Assembly (NCBI RefSeq): GCF_003573545.1
Contig: NZ_QWET01000002.1
Location: 62,001-126,000, forward strand
Origin: Mariniphaga sediminis
GTDB taxonomy: Bacteria > Bacteroidota > Bacteroidia > Bacteroidales > Prolixibacteraceae
Length of the DNA stretch: 64,000 bases
Direction of reading: 5' to 3'
Below are positions 18,165 to 26,749 of this stretch, piece by piece (positions within the stretch are counted from its first letter, which is position 1; each line of letters opens with the position of its first letter). Made by a program: the position numbers and the translations under genes. The notes under the pieces are model-generated. The model was not told where the DNA came from. It saw only the letters and a program-made list of their open reading frames with translations, and made no database searches.

Positions 18165-18746
18165 ATGGCATTTGAATTACCAAAATTACCGTACGGGAAA
18201 GGTTCGCTGGAACCTTTCATTAGCGAAAAAACCATTGATTTTCATTATGGCAAGCATCATCAGGCCTATGTAAACAATTTGAACAACCTGGTTCCCGGAA
18301 CTGAATTTGAGAATGCTTCCCTCGAAGAAATCATCCAAAAAGCAGAAGGCGGAATTTTCAATAATGGAGCACAAGTTTGGAACCACACGTTTTATTTCTA
18401 CCAGTTTAACCCGATTGGATGTCATGAGCCGAAAGATGAAATGAAAGCTGCCCTTGAGGCAAAATGGGGTACCGTGGAAGCATTTAAGGAAGAATTCTCC
18501 AAAGCAGCAGCTACCCTGTTTGGTTCGGGATGGGCCTGGCTCGTACAGAATGAAGCGGGAGAGCTTGAAATAGTACAAACAGGCAATGCCGGAAATCCTT
18601 TACGAGAGGGAAAAACTCCTCTGCTCACCTGCGATGTGTGGGAACATGCTTATTATCTGGATAAGCAGAATGCCCGTCCGAAGTACATTGAAGATTTCTG
18701 GAGAATCATCGACTGGAAAGTAATCTCAGAACGGCTTACAAAGTAG
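18165..18746 (+). CDS. sodB: iron-type (possibly cambialistic) superoxide dismutase
   Basis: 193 aa, the normal length. It converts superoxide to oxygen and hydrogen peroxide in the cytoplasm. All four metal ligands are visible: His in DFHYGKHHQAYV (about 26), His in QVWNHTFYF (about 73), and Asp and His in DVWEHAYYLD (about 155 and 159). The Gln in NNGAQVWNH favours the iron-type subgroup; relatives in Bacteroides can work with iron or manganese, so metal use is uncertain. A short winged-helix-like gene follows 47 bases later and probably shares the transcript and terminator. Confidence 0.95.
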   Translation: MAFELPKLPYGKGSLEPFISEKTIDFHYGKHHQAYVNNLNNLVPGTEFENASLEEIIQKAEGGIFNNGAQVWNHTFYFYQFNPIGCHEPKDEMKAALEAKWGTVEAFKEEFSKAAATLFGSGWAWLVQNEAGELEIVQTGNAGNPLREGKTPLLTCDVWEHAYYLDKQNARPKYIEDFWRIIDWKVISERLTK

Positions 18747-18793
18747 CAATACACTTTAAGACTCATTGAGACAGGTTACTAAAAATCAAAAAC

Positions 18794-18967
18794 ATGAGTA
18801 CAGAAAAAGTATTTGAAACCATGAAAGCTACCGGCAAACCGATGAAAGCCGGTGAGATTGCAGAGGCTGCCGGCCTTGATAAAAAAGAGGTGGATAAAGC
18901 GATGAAAGTCCTTAAAAAAGAAGGAAGAATAGAATCGCCCAAAGTGTGCTACTGGCAACCTAAGTAA
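18794..18967 (+). CDS. 57-aa winged-helix-like small protein
   Basis: The frame begins [20 protein letters not shown] and ends [14 protein letters not shown] with TAA at 18965. The pattern (helix, [20 protein letters not shown] as a helix-turn-helix, then [12 protein letters not shown] leading to a strand) fits a minimal winged-helix DNA-binding fold like those in small MarR- or ROK-type wings. Codon use looks genuine, and it lies between sodB and a strong terminator. A role as transcription factor or nucleoid protein is inference from the pattern alone. Confidence 0.72.
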   Translation: MSTEKVFETMKATGKPMKAGEIAEAAGLDKKEVDKAMKVLKKEGRIESPKVCYWQPK

Positions 18968-18972
18968 AAAAC

Positions 18973-19013
18973 AAAAAAAGGCAGTTGGTAAATGAATGTA
19001 CCAACTGCCTTTT
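18973..19013. terminator. bidirectional terminator between the sodB unit and xylE
   Basis: GGCAGTTGGTA (18980-18990) pairs perfectly with TACCAACTGCC (18999-19009): an 11-bp stem with an 8-base loop. Four T follow on the plus strand and seven A precede it (18973-18979), so it can also stop the xyl operon transcript coming from the minus strand. Confidence 0.88.
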
Positions 19014-19053
19014 CAACTTACAAAAGTGTTAGCCTGTTTCGTTTTGAACGAAA

Positions 19054-20433
19054 TCATTTCTCCCACAATTGTTCCATTTCCTCCAATGTTTTTCCCTTGG
19101 TTTCCGGAACCATTTTCCACACGAAAAGAAGGGATAAAATGCTCATCAATCCGTAAAATCCATAAGTGAAGCCTCCGCTAAATTCCATCATGGCCGGGTA
19201 GGTAGATGATATAAAATAATTGGCCGCCCATTGTGCTGCAACGGCAACCGCAACAGCTTTTCCCCTTACCTTGTTGGGAAAAATTTCGGAAATAAGAACC
19301 CAGGTAATCGGCCCCCACGACATCATAAACGAAGCCGTATAAATAATGATAAATACCAATGTCCCTATGCCGATAACCTGCATAAAAGCCAGCGCTGAAA
19401 TGGCAAACATCCCCAGCGCCATGCCAGCAGAACCAACGATAAGCAGCGGTTTTCTCCCCCATTTATCAACCGTAAAAATAGCTACAACGGTAAAAATCAC
19501 ATTTACGATGCCCATGATAACGGTTTGCATCAAAGAAGCATCTTTAGCGGCTCCCATGCTTTCAAAAATTCGCGGCGCATAATACAACGCAACGTTTATT
19601 CCCACAAACTGCTGAAAAACGGAAAGCAGAACACCTATAATGATAACTTTTCTTCCGAATGAAAATAACTTACGGGATGCATGATGTTTTAGGCTTCCTT
19701 TAATCTCTTCCAGAATATCACCTGCAATTTTCGGCCCGTTGATTCGGGTCAGGATTTTTAAAGCCTCCTCATTTCTGTTGGATAATGAAAGGTATCTTGG
19801 TGTTTCCGGAACAAAAAAAAGCAGGATTCCAAACAGGCCGGCCGGAATGGTTTCCGAAAGAAACATGCGTCGCCAGCCTATATTATTAATCCACTCCAGT
19901 GTTTGCCCGTTGGCGATGCCCCAGTTTACGAAATAAACGACCAGCATTCCAAAAATAATGGCAAACTGGTTCAGTGAAACAAGCTGCCCCCGTATTTTGG
20001 CCGGGGCAATTTCTCCAATATACATCGGGCATACCGCTGAAGCCAGTCCAACTCCCATTCCCCCAATGATTCTGTAGAAATTAAAAACCAGCAATAGCCC
20101 GATAGATGGTTCGCCCCGCTGAAAAAACAGAAACTCAGGGAACCCAGACCCCAGCGCCGAAAGAAAAAATAAAATGGCTGCCAACATAAGGGTCCTTTTC
20201 CTTCCAAATTTTGATGCGAATACCCCTGAAGCTAACCCGCCTATAATACAACCAATTAATGCGCTTGAAGTAGTCAATCCATGAATCAGCGTACTAAGCC
20301 CCTGACTTTCTATCAAGTAGGCTTGTATTGACTTTTCCGCACCTGAAATAACTGCCGTATCGTAGCCAAAAAGCAACCCTCCCAGTGTAGCTACAATAGT
20401 GAGGGCGACAACATACAATTTATTCTGGCTCAT
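19054..20433 (-). CDS. xylE: D-xylose:proton symporter, MFS sugar porter family
   Basis: 459 aa with about twelve membrane helices. The sugar porter motifs are all present: GGLLFGYDTAVISGA in helix 1, the loop SKFGRKRTL, PETPRYL after helix 6, DKWGRKPLL between helices 8 and 9, and VPETKGKTLEEME at the C-terminus. Xylose is assigned because it is the last gene of a cluster with xylose isomerase and xylulokinase, starting 4 bases after xylA. Substrate range may include other pentoses or glucose. Shares the bidirectional terminator at its 3' end. Confidence 0.92.
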   Translation of the reverse strand: MSQNKLYVVALTIVATLGGLLFGYDTAVISGAEKSIQAYLIESQGLSTLIHGLTTSSALIGCIIGGLASGVFASKFGRKRTLMLAAILFFLSALGSGFPEFLFFQRGEPSIGLLLVFNFYRIIGGMGVGLASAVCPMYIGEIAPAKIRGQLVSLNQFAIIFGMLVVYFVNWGIANGQTLEWINNIGWRRMFLSETIPAGLFGILLFFVPETPRYLSLSNRNEEALKILTRINGPKIAGDILEEIKGSLKHHASRKLFSFGRKVIIIGVLLSVFQQFVGINVALYYAPRIFESMGAAKDASLMQTVIMGIVNVIFTVVAIFTVDKWGRKPLLIVGSAGMALGMFAISALAFMQVIGIGTLVFIIIYTASFMMSWGPITWVLISEIFPNKVRGKAVAVAVAAQWAANYFISSTYPAMMEFSGGFTYGFYGLMSILSLLFVWKMVPETKGKTLEEMEQLWEK

Positions 20434-20437
20434 ACCA

Positions 20438-21763
20438 TTAGATGTACCAGTTTATCAACTGCTCCAGCAACTCCTGTTTTCCGCTAATCTGCATTGGTTC
20501 GCCTACTTTACCTGCCATTCGGTACAAATCTTCGAGGGTAAGTTTTCCTTTTTCGAAATCAGCGCCTTGTCCGCTATCAAACGAAGCATAACGGGTTTCC
20601 CGCATTTTCAGGTAATCGGATTCATTCAGGATTCTGTCAGCAATAATCAGCGCCCGCGCAAAAGTATCCATACCCGAAATATGCGCAATAAAAATATCCT
20701 CCAGGTCAGTAGAATTTCTTCGTGTTTTAGCATCGAAATTGATTCCTCCGGTATCAAATCCGCCGGCCTGGATAATTTCCAGCATAGCTTCTGTCACTTC
20801 ATATACATTGGTTGGAAATTCGTCGGTATCCCATCCGTTCTGATAGTCGCCTTTATTGGCATCAATAGACCCCAGTAACCCAACATCAGCCGCCATACGC
20901 AGGTCGTGTGCAAATGTGTGCCCTGCCAGTGTGGCATGGTTCACTTCAATATTTATTTTGAAATCTTTATCGAGTCCGAAGTGGCGCAAAAATCCGATTA
21001 CAGTTTGTGCATCGTAGTCGTATTGATGTTTGGTAGGTTCCATCGGCTTGGGCTCCACAAGGAATGTTCCTTTAAAACCCTGCTTACGGCCGTAATCGCG
21101 CGCCATTCCGAGGAATCGTCCCAGGTGTTCCATTTCACGCCTGGTATCTGTATTGTGCAGGGTCATGTAGCCTTCTCGGCCACCCCAAAAAACATAATTT
21201 GAGCCTCCCAAAACAACCGTGGCATCAATGGCATTCTTAACCTGAACAGCAGCATGGGAGACTACATTAAAATCGGGATTTGTTGCAGCGCCATTCATGT
21301 AGCGTGGATTGGAAAACACGTTGGCCGTACCCCAAAGTAATTTTACACCCGAGGCTTCCTGTTTTTGTCGGGCAACTTCTACCATCTTTTCCATCCGTTT
21401 TTCGATTTCGAAAACGGTTCCGTTGCCCACCATATCCACATCGTGAAAACAATAAAACGGGATGTTCATTTTTGTAATAAACTCAAATGCGGCATCCATC
21501 CGTTCTTTGGCTGCATCAAGCGGGTCGGAAGCTCCGTCCCACGAAAAAATTTGTGTACCGGGACCGAAGGGATCCTCGCCTGTCCCGCAGAACGTATGCC
21601 AGTAAGCCACTGCAAAGCGCAGGTGCTCCTTCATCGACTTTCCTGCCACCACCCGGTTTTCGTCGTACCACCTAAAAGCCAGCGGATTTCTTGATTCCGG
21701 GCCTTCATACTTTATCTGGCCAATGCCTTTAAAATACTCTTTGTTCCCTTTTAATACTTCCAT
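20438..21763 (-). CDS. xylA: xylose isomerase
   Basis: 441 aa, class II length. It interconverts D-xylose and D-xylulose in the cytoplasm with two divalent metals. Visible active-site elements are [12 protein letters not shown] with the catalytic His (about residue 104), [34 protein letters not shown] with a metal-binding Glu, [19 protein letters not shown] and [20 protein letters not shown]. Lies 79 bases after xylB and 4 before xylE. The start at [20 protein letters not shown] matches other Bacteroidota XylA proteins. Confidence 0.97.
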   Translation of the reverse strand: MEVLKGNKEYFKGIGQIKYEGPESRNPLAFRWYDENRVVAGKSMKEHLRFAVAYWHTFCGTGEDPFGPGTQIFSWDGASDPLDAAKERMDAAFEFITKMNIPFYCFHDVDMVGNGTVFEIEKRMEKMVEVARQKQEASGVKLLWGTANVFSNPRYMNGAATNPDFNVVSHAAVQVKNAIDATVVLGGSNYVFWGGREGYMTLHNTDTRREMEHLGRFLGMARDYGRKQGFKGTFLVEPKPMEPTKHQYDYDAQTVIGFLRHFGLDKDFKINIEVNHATLAGHTFAHDLRMAADVGLLGSIDANKGDYQNGWDTDEFPTNVYEVTEAMLEIIQAGGFDTGGINFDAKTRRNSTDLEDIFIAHISGMDTFARALIIADRILNESDYLKMRETRYASFDSGQGADFEKGKLTLEDLYRMAGKVGEPMQISGKQELLEQLINWYI

Positions 21764-21842
21764 CTTATCTGATTTTAATGAATATTCTTACACAAACGGT
21801 TCAACAAATGACTTCAGATCACTGGAGAACAAGCCGGAAAAA

Positions 21843-23324
21843 TCAAATTACCTGCTTCAATACCTGTTTCCAGTTTTCGTATGCTTCCTGGTACTCTTCG
21901 GCTTTTGATTCATCAGGCTCCACTGTTTCCAGTTTGGTCAGACTCGCAAAGGCTTCTTTTGGTGAAGCGTAATAGCCGGAGCCAATGCCTGCTCCCCTTG
22001 CCGCCCCCACCGAACCATCGGTATTGTATAGTTCAATGGTGGCTCCGGTTATCCCGGCCAGTGTATCCCGGAAAACCGGACTGAGAAACATATTGGCTTT
22101 TCCTGCGCGGATAACAGATGCCTGGATACCTGTATTTTGCATAATGTCCATTCCGTATTTAAATGAAAATACAATTCCCTCCTGGGCAGCCCTCAGCAAA
22201 TGTCCTTTTTGGTGTATGTTAAAATTAATACCGTTAAAAACCGACCCGATATTCCGGTTGTTCAACACCCGTTCGGCACCGTTGCCAAAAGGCAGAATCG
22301 TAAGGCCTTTCGAGCCGACAGGTATGGTTGCAGCCAACCGGTTCATTTCTTCGTAATCCAGGTTTTCTCCTGTCATCCGTTTCATCCAGGCATTTAAAAT
22401 ACCTGTGCCGTTAATGCAGAGAAGAACACCCAGTCTTGGATTTTCGGGTGAATGATTTACGTGGGTAAAGGTGTTTACCCGGGACTGCGGGTCGTACCTG
22501 ATTTCGTCACTTACGCCATAAACCACGCCCGAAGTGCCGGCGGTAGCTGCAATTTCACCCGGATTCAGAACATTCAGAGACAGTGCATTGTTGGGCTGAT
22601 CTCCGGCGCGGTAGCTCACTTTTGTTTCGGGCGAAAGTCCCAGTTCAGCCGCAACTTTCCGATCCAGTTTCCCCTGTACTGCAAAAGTTGGAACTATTTC
22701 CGGAATAATTTCCGAAGGAAACCCATAGGTTTCGAATAACATTCCGGCCACGCTGTTTTCCTTAAAATTCCACATTATGCCTTCTGAAAGGCCACTCACA
22801 GTGGTTTGTATTTCACCGGTTAATTTCATGGCAATGTAATCGCCCGGCAACATTATTTTATATATTTTCCCGAAAAGTTCAGGCTCATTGTCCTTCACCC
22901 ACTTTAATTTCGATGCTGTAAAGTTACCCGGAGAATTCAGCAGGTTGGCCAGACAACGTTCAGCTCCCAAAGCTTCAAAAGCCTGATCTCCGATAGAAGC
23001 AGCGCGACTGTCGCACCATATAATGGAAGGGCGGATGACCTCTTGTTTATTGTCCACCATTACCAGACCATGCATTTGGTAAGAAATACCAATAGATCCG
23101 ATTGCTTCCGGATCGACCTGCGATTCTTTCAAAACCTCGGCCAATGCACATTTCAGATTTTGCCACCACAACTGTGGTTCCTGCTCAGCCCAGCCTGCCC
23201 GATGCGCCGTTATCGGCATCTCTGTCTTTGGATAAAAGGAGGTAGCCACACAATCGCCGTTTTCCCCGTTAACCAGTGAAACTTTCACAGAGGAGCTTCC
23301 AATATCGAATCCAAGTAAATACAT
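21843..23324 (-). CDS. xylB: xylulokinase
   Basis: 493 aa FGGY-family sugar kinase. It phosphorylates D-xylulose to xylulose-5-phosphate, feeding the pentose phosphate pathway. The N-terminal ATPase-fold motif LLGFDIGSSSVKVSLVNGE opens the protein, with ISYQMHGLVMVD (the substrate Met-His-Gly loop, about 80) and IIWCDSRA. The C-terminal domain has GSVGAARGAGIGSGYY. First gene of the xylBAE operon; a good promoter lies at 23383-23413. Confidence 0.95.
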   Translation of the reverse strand: MYLLGFDIGSSSVKVSLVNGENGDCVATSFYPKTEMPITAHRAGWAEQEPQLWWQNLKCALAEVLKESQVDPEAIGSIGISYQMHGLVMVDNKQEVIRPSIIWCDSRAASIGDQAFEALGAERCLANLLNSPGNFTASKLKWVKDNEPELFGKIYKIMLPGDYIAMKLTGEIQTTVSGLSEGIMWNFKENSVAGMLFETYGFPSEIIPEIVPTFAVQGKLDRKVAAELGLSPETKVSYRAGDQPNNALSLNVLNPGEIAATAGTSGVVYGVSDEIRYDPQSRVNTFTHVNHSPENPRLGVLLCINGTGILNAWMKRMTGENLDYEEMNRLAATIPVGSKGLTILPFGNGAERVLNNRNIGSVFNGINFNIHQKGHLLRAAQEGIVFSFKYGMDIMQNTGIQASVIRAGKANMFLSPVFRDTLAGITGATIELYNTDGSVGAARGAGIGSGYYASPKEAFASLTKLETVEPDESKAEEYQEAYENWKQVLKQVI

Positions 23325-23372
23325 AATGTTTAATAGTTTATACCTTCATAAATTATCGAACTGTTCTGTTCT

Positions 23373-23383
23373 GGTATGATACC
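23373..23383 (-). promoter_or_regulatory. operator candidate at the xylB transcription start
   Basis: GGTATGATACC is a perfect 11-bp palindrome (5+1+5) that abuts the -7 box and would cover the transcription start of xylB, a repressor position. A second palindrome, ATGTTATAGAACAT (23424-23437; ATGTT-4-AACAT), sits just upstream of the -33 box. Which regulator binds is unknown; in other Bacteroidota xylose genes are controlled by Nudix-type regulators, but neither sequence resembles the operator candidate beside the Nudix gene at 26750-27430. Confidence 0.45.
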
Positions 23384-23413
23384 AAAAGTAATTTCAAAAT
23401 ACGGGGATTCAAA
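23383..23413 (-). promoter_or_regulatory. xylB promoter, Bacteroidetes sigma type
   Basis: On the minus strand, TTTG (plus 23410-23413) is followed after 19 bases by TACTTTTG (plus 23383-23390). This is the exact Bacteroidetes arrangement TTTG-N19-TAnnTTTG. It lies about 58 bases ahead of the xylB start codon, so the transcript has a leader of about 50 bases. Confidence 0.75.
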
Positions 23414-23565
23414 ATTCAAAAAAATGTTATAGAACATGTTTCGAAAGAGGGAATCGCTCACATTACGTCCCCTCCCAGGCAATGTGGTCAAATGACAACC
23501 ACCTGAATTCCTGTTCATCCTTTCTGCCACAACACAAGGCATATAAGTCGCAGCAGCAAATAATA

Positions 23566-24030
23566 TTAACCATCAAAGTCCATCCCGGTACTGATTGCTA
23601 CCCGGTTCCATGCATTGATGGCAACCACCGCCATAATTAACAAAGCCAGGTAGTTCGGACCAAACAGCGTTTCTGCTTTCTGGTAGGTTTCATCTGAAAG
23701 GCCCCCATTACTTATCAAGGTAACTTCTTCTGTCAATGCCAAAATTGTTTTTTCTTCTTCCGTAAATAATTTGGTTTCGCGCCAGGCATTGAGCATATAA
23801 ATGCGCTGTTCACTTTCACCATTTTTTCTTGCATCTTCCGTGTGCATGTTAATACAAAAGGCACAACCATTGATTTGCGAAGCCCTGATTTTAATTAACT
23901 CAAAGTGCTCCCCCAGTAATGCGGAAGTTTGAAGATAATTTTCCAGTTTATACAAGCCTTCGTAGGCAGCAGATTCCAACTCTTTAATTCTGATTCGTGC
24001 TTTCATTGTTTTGCTTTTATGTTTGTGCAA
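23566..24030 (-). CDS. carboxymuconolactone decarboxylase/AhpD-family protein
   Basis: 154 aa. The AhpD-like redox signature is present: RASQINGCAFCINMHTEDAR (about 47-66), with CxxC and the downstream His. Such proteins act as peroxidase partners or thiol reductants. The last part (TLFGPNYLALLIMAVVAINAWNRVAI) is the usual helical end of the family. It starts 37 bases after the Crp-family regulator gene on the same strand, so the regulator probably controls it, perhaps in response to oxidative stress. The true start could be the Met at residue 9 (MKARIRIKEL). Confidence 0.85.
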   Translation of the reverse strand: MHKHKSKTMKARIRIKELESAAYEGLYKLENYLQTSALLGEHFELIKIRASQINGCAFCINMHTEDARKNGESEQRIYMLNAWRETKLFTEEEKTILALTEEVTLISNGGLSDETYQKAETLFGPNYLALLIMAVVAINAWNRVAISTGMDFDG

Positions 24031-24067
24031 AGGTTAAAGACACGCTTCAAAAAAATATTAAACTGGT

Positions 24068-24652
24068 TTAAGATCGTTTTTTGTTCCGTATTTCACTCAA
24101 ATACTCGGGAGTAATGCCCAGGTAGGAAGCGAGCATATACTGAGGAACCCGCTGCACAAACTCCGGAAAATTATCGTAAAAATGATTAAAAAGCTCTTCC
24201 CGTGAAAAGTCTTGTAAGTACATTTCCTTCATTTGGGCAGCGGCATATGCCCTTTGGTAAATTATCCTAAAATACTTTTCCATTTCAGGATACCGGTCAA
24301 GCAATTCATTTTGCCGGCTATAATTGAGAAAAAGAACAATTGATTTTTCAACAGACTGAATGTAAAATCCGGTACGCGACTGGTTCAAAAAAGATAAATG
24401 ATCGGTTATCCACCAATTTTCAATGGCAAACTGGGTAGTATGCTCCATGCCCTTTTCATCAATAAAATACATACGAAGGCATCCGCTTTCAACAAAAAAA
24501 TGCTCCTGACAAACCTGTCCTGCAGTCATCAGACTCTCTTTTTTCCGGTAACTGGCCCTTTCAAAAAAGGAAAGAATGCCTGGAATATGCTGTGGTTCGA
24601 TACGCCCATATTTCTTCAGGTGCTGAATAAAAATCTCAGAATTTTGTATCAT
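24068..24652 (-). CDS. Crp/Fnr-family transcription regulator with cyclic-nucleotide-binding-type domain
   Basis: 194 aa. Residues about 25-110 form a cNMP-binding-type jelly roll (LMTAGQVCQEHFFVESGCLRMYF), but the phosphate-binding cassette residues are not preserved, so another or no ligand is likely. The C-terminus has a short helix-turn-helix (VPQYMLASYLGITPEYLSEIR). This subgroup is abundant in Bacteroidota and often sits beside the gene it controls; here the neighbour is the AhpD-like gene 37 bases downstream. Confidence 0.85.
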   Translation of the reverse strand: MIQNSEIFIQHLKKYGRIEPQHIPGILSFFERASYRKKESLMTAGQVCQEHFFVESGCLRMYFIDEKGMEHTTQFAIENWWITDHLSFLNQSRTGFYIQSVEKSIVLFLNYSRQNELLDRYPEMEKYFRIIYQRAYAAAQMKEMYLQDFSREELFNHFYDNFPEFVQRVPQYMLASYLGITPEYLSEIRNKKRS

Positions 24653-24879
24653 CTCCGGTTTACTTAAAATCCATTGCAGGGATAGTTTCTTGTTTTTATA
24701 CCAGATTTCTTAGAGCTCCCATGTAAATAACAACTGGTACTACGTGTTTACTGGCTGTTATTCTTCTCTGTTGAATTATAAACAAGATGTTTTGAAAAAA
24801 GTTATGCCTCTTTGAGACTTGTAACCGGAAAACCGAATGGGGTAACAATACATATACACCTTCCCGTTATGATAATGAA

Positions 24880-25065
24880 GACAAAAAAAATTGCTGGCCC
24901 GCTGCAAATATCTGTTATTCAAATCTGATGAAAAATGGAGCCAGTCAAAAAAGGAATACTTCTGCCGAATCATTCAAAGCCAAATTAAAAGCTTTCAGAG
25001 TTACACTAAGAGGTGTTTGCGATGTCAAGTTCTTCCTTTTTAGGGTAGCTAATATTATTGCCTGA
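24880..25065 (+). pseudogene. transposase remnant 1, C-terminal scrap of an ISAon1-like element
   Basis: Two pieces of one transposase are visible in different frames. From about 24880 the plus strand reads KKLLARCKYLLFKSDEKWSQ, then a shift or deletion leads into NTSAESFKAKLKAFR and GVCDVKFFLFRVANIIA, with a stop at 25063-25065. This is the conserved end of DDE transposases of the ISAon1/ISL3-like group common in Bacteroidota. The N-terminal and central catalytic parts are gone. The 220 bases before it (24653-24879) hold no recognisable gene. Confidence 0.7.
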
Positions 25066-25286
25066 AAAACTAAATCCACCGGATTTTCAAGATGAGCCCT
25101 CATTACAGGGAAATCTTAAACTTCTTTGAAAATAGAAGTACAAACGCATCTGCTGAATCTTTTAATGCGAAGTTGAAAGCTTTCAGAGCTACACTAAGAG
25201 GTGTTTGCGATGTCAAGTTCTTCCTTTTTAGGGTAGCTAAAATTTTTGCTTAAAAAACTAAATCCACCGGATTTTTAAGGTGAGCC
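24961..25286 (+). repeat. two 138-bp direct repeats covering transposase 3' end and element terminus
   Basis: Copy A at 24961-25098 and copy B at 25149-25286 align without gaps at an offset of 188 bases and are mostly identical. Each contains the transposase stop and the small dyad AAATCC-ACC-GGATTT just before a GATGAGCC or GGTGAGCC end, which probably is the right terminus of the element. Two decayed insertions of the same element, or one followed by a partial duplication, would give this. Confidence 0.75.
25098..25253 (+). pseudogene. transposase remnant 2, C-terminal scrap of the same element
   Basis: From about 25098 the plus strand reads HYREILNFFENRSTNASAES, followed by FNAKLKAFRATLRGV and CDVKFFLFRVAKIFA, with a stop at 25251-25253. 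It is intact over about 50 residues and joins copy A's terminus directly, so a second element copy was truncated against the first. No functional transposase remains. Confidence 0.7.
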
Positions 25287-25310
25287 TTTATGAAGGTTAT
25301 CAGTAAAAAC

Positions 25311-25343
25311 AAAAAACCGTCCCAAAAACTTGTTTTGAAACGG
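25311..25343 (-). terminator. terminator downstream of tRNA-Asp
   Basis: On the minus strand CCGTTTCAAAA pairs with TTTTGGGACGG (two G-T pairs) around a 5-base loop, followed by TTTTTTG. It begins 8 bases after the tRNA 3' end and fits a Rho-independent terminator for the tRNA transcript. Confidence 0.75.
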
Positions 25344-25351
25344 CTCTTTTG

Positions 25352-25425
25352 CGGTGACGACGAGACTCGAACTCGCGACCTCCGGCGTGACAGGCCGGCA
25401 TTCTAACCAACTGAACTACGCCACC
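25352..25425 (-). tRNA. tRNA-Asp (anticodon GTC)
   Basis: Read on the minus strand, 74 bases fold as a cloverleaf: acceptor GGTGGCG with CGTCACC (one G-T pair), discriminator G, D-arm containing AGTTGGTTAGAAT, anticodon stem CCGGC/GCCGG enclosing the loop CTGTCAC with GTC, and T-arm GCGAG-TTCGAGT-CTCGT. CCA is not encoded, as is common in Bacteroidota. G as discriminator and anticodon GTC both fit aspartate. Confidence 0.96.
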
Positions 25426-25582
25426 TTTTTTTTACAATTCTTTTTAAGAACTCCCTTTTCTTTGGCTGTTACCATTTGATAAGGTGCTGCAAATATATAC
25501 TTTCTTTTTTTTCCTGCAATACAAAAAAACAACATTTTTAAAATTAGTCAAAACCAACTGACACACAAAAACTTAACACAAA

Positions 25583-26509
25583 TTATTTCACCATCCTGAC
25601 AAGATTCCGGGGTAAAAGGGAAGCTTCCCCGTTCCATCTGTAAGCCAGTAACGACCTGCTCCCGGTAACACAACCGTCGATACAACAGATATTTGGCCGG
25701 ATAATGTGCGGGCCGTTGCCCCGGCAGTAGTGCCCGAAAAATACAATCGGAGCTTCTTCGGTATAAGGAAGACCGGACGGAAGAATTTGAGGAGGCACCG
25801 AATAATCGGGAAGGTGAAATTTACTTTCAAATGAGAGTTCCTCAAACGTTTTTCCGGCGGGTTCTTCCCACCAACGCATCCTGAATGAACGGGGCGAAAC
25901 CCCTTTATTGTTGATGATTTTTAAATCGCCCGGCATTTTAAACTGTGGCCCCTTTGTGAGAAGCCAAATATTCTGCGCCAGCTCTGAACCAGGATTTTTG
26001 TGTACCCGCCGGAAAGTCTCCTTTTTAATTCTACCCGCAGGGAGACTGTTTTTCAGGTATTCCACCGCTTCATCCGACCAGCAGGCATGTACCACCCTGA
26101 TTTCATCCAGTTCAAGGAACAGCGGAAGAGAGCGAAGCCATTTCAAATGTCCTGTCCACTCTTCGGAATACCCTGCAAATTCATTCATGGTTTTCAGTAC
26201 CGAAATGAAATTTTTAAACGGAGGTTTTATCATGGCAATGCCATTTTTATCTTTCAGGTGTGCAATAATCGCATTGATTTCATGATTTCCCAGAACGGCC
26301 AAGGCATTTCCGTTTTCCACCATGGTACGTATCATACGCATGGTTTTGCGAATTTGAGGGCCGCGGTTAATGAAATCGCCCACAAAAACTGCTTTTCTTC
26401 CCGGGTGCGAGTACCCGTCAGACGTCTTATTGTAGCCCAGTTTCAACAGCAGTTGTTTCAATAACTGCGCATGTCCGTGAACATCTCCAATAATATCATA
26501 CATAGGCAA
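25583..26509 (-). CDS. calcineurin-like metallophosphoesterase (PrpE/Ser-Thr phosphatase type)
   Basis: 308 aa, cytoplasmic (no signal). The metal-binding motifs appear in order: YDIIGDVHGHAQ (residues 4-15), FVGDFINRGPQ (about 43-53), LAVLGNHEINA (about 75-85), VHACW and FFGHYCRGNGP near the C-terminus. These are the five motifs of the phosphoprotein phosphatase group, which includes diadenosine tetraphosphatases and PrpE. The substrate is not clear. It stands alone, between tRNA-Asp and a Nudix regulator gene; the 240-base gap upstream (26510-26749) holds nothing I recognise. Confidence 0.85.
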   Translation of the reverse strand: MPMYDIIGDVHGHAQLLKQLLLKLGYNKTSDGYSHPGRKAVFVGDFINRGPQIRKTMRMIRTMVENGNALAVLGNHEINAIIAHLKDKNGIAMIKPPFKNFISVLKTMNEFAGYSEEWTGHLKWLRSLPLFLELDEIRVVHACWSDEAVEYLKNSLPAGRIKKETFRRVHKNPGSELAQNIWLLTKGPQFKMPGDLKIINNKGVSPRSFRMRWWEEPAGKTFEELSFESKFHLPDYSVPPQILPSGLPYTEEAPIVFFGHYCRGNGPHIIRPNICCIDGCVTGSRSLLAYRWNGEASLLPRNLVRMVK

Positions 26510-26749
26510 ACAGTAAAATCCGAAAATAAAAAACAGTTATCAGAATCGATATCTGTTTTTGGTATTATTTTTTTCTCTTACCAAAAATAGGCATAGAAAA
26601 CGAAAACAACAGCAATAATTGTCACCTGATTAATCACACACCAACGATTTCAAGAAGCGCATATTTTAGTTCATTGCTCCTTCGTCCACCATCCGGTCAG
26701 GTGCCGATACCGAAATGGTTATTTTTAACATACTCACCGGGAATATCCG

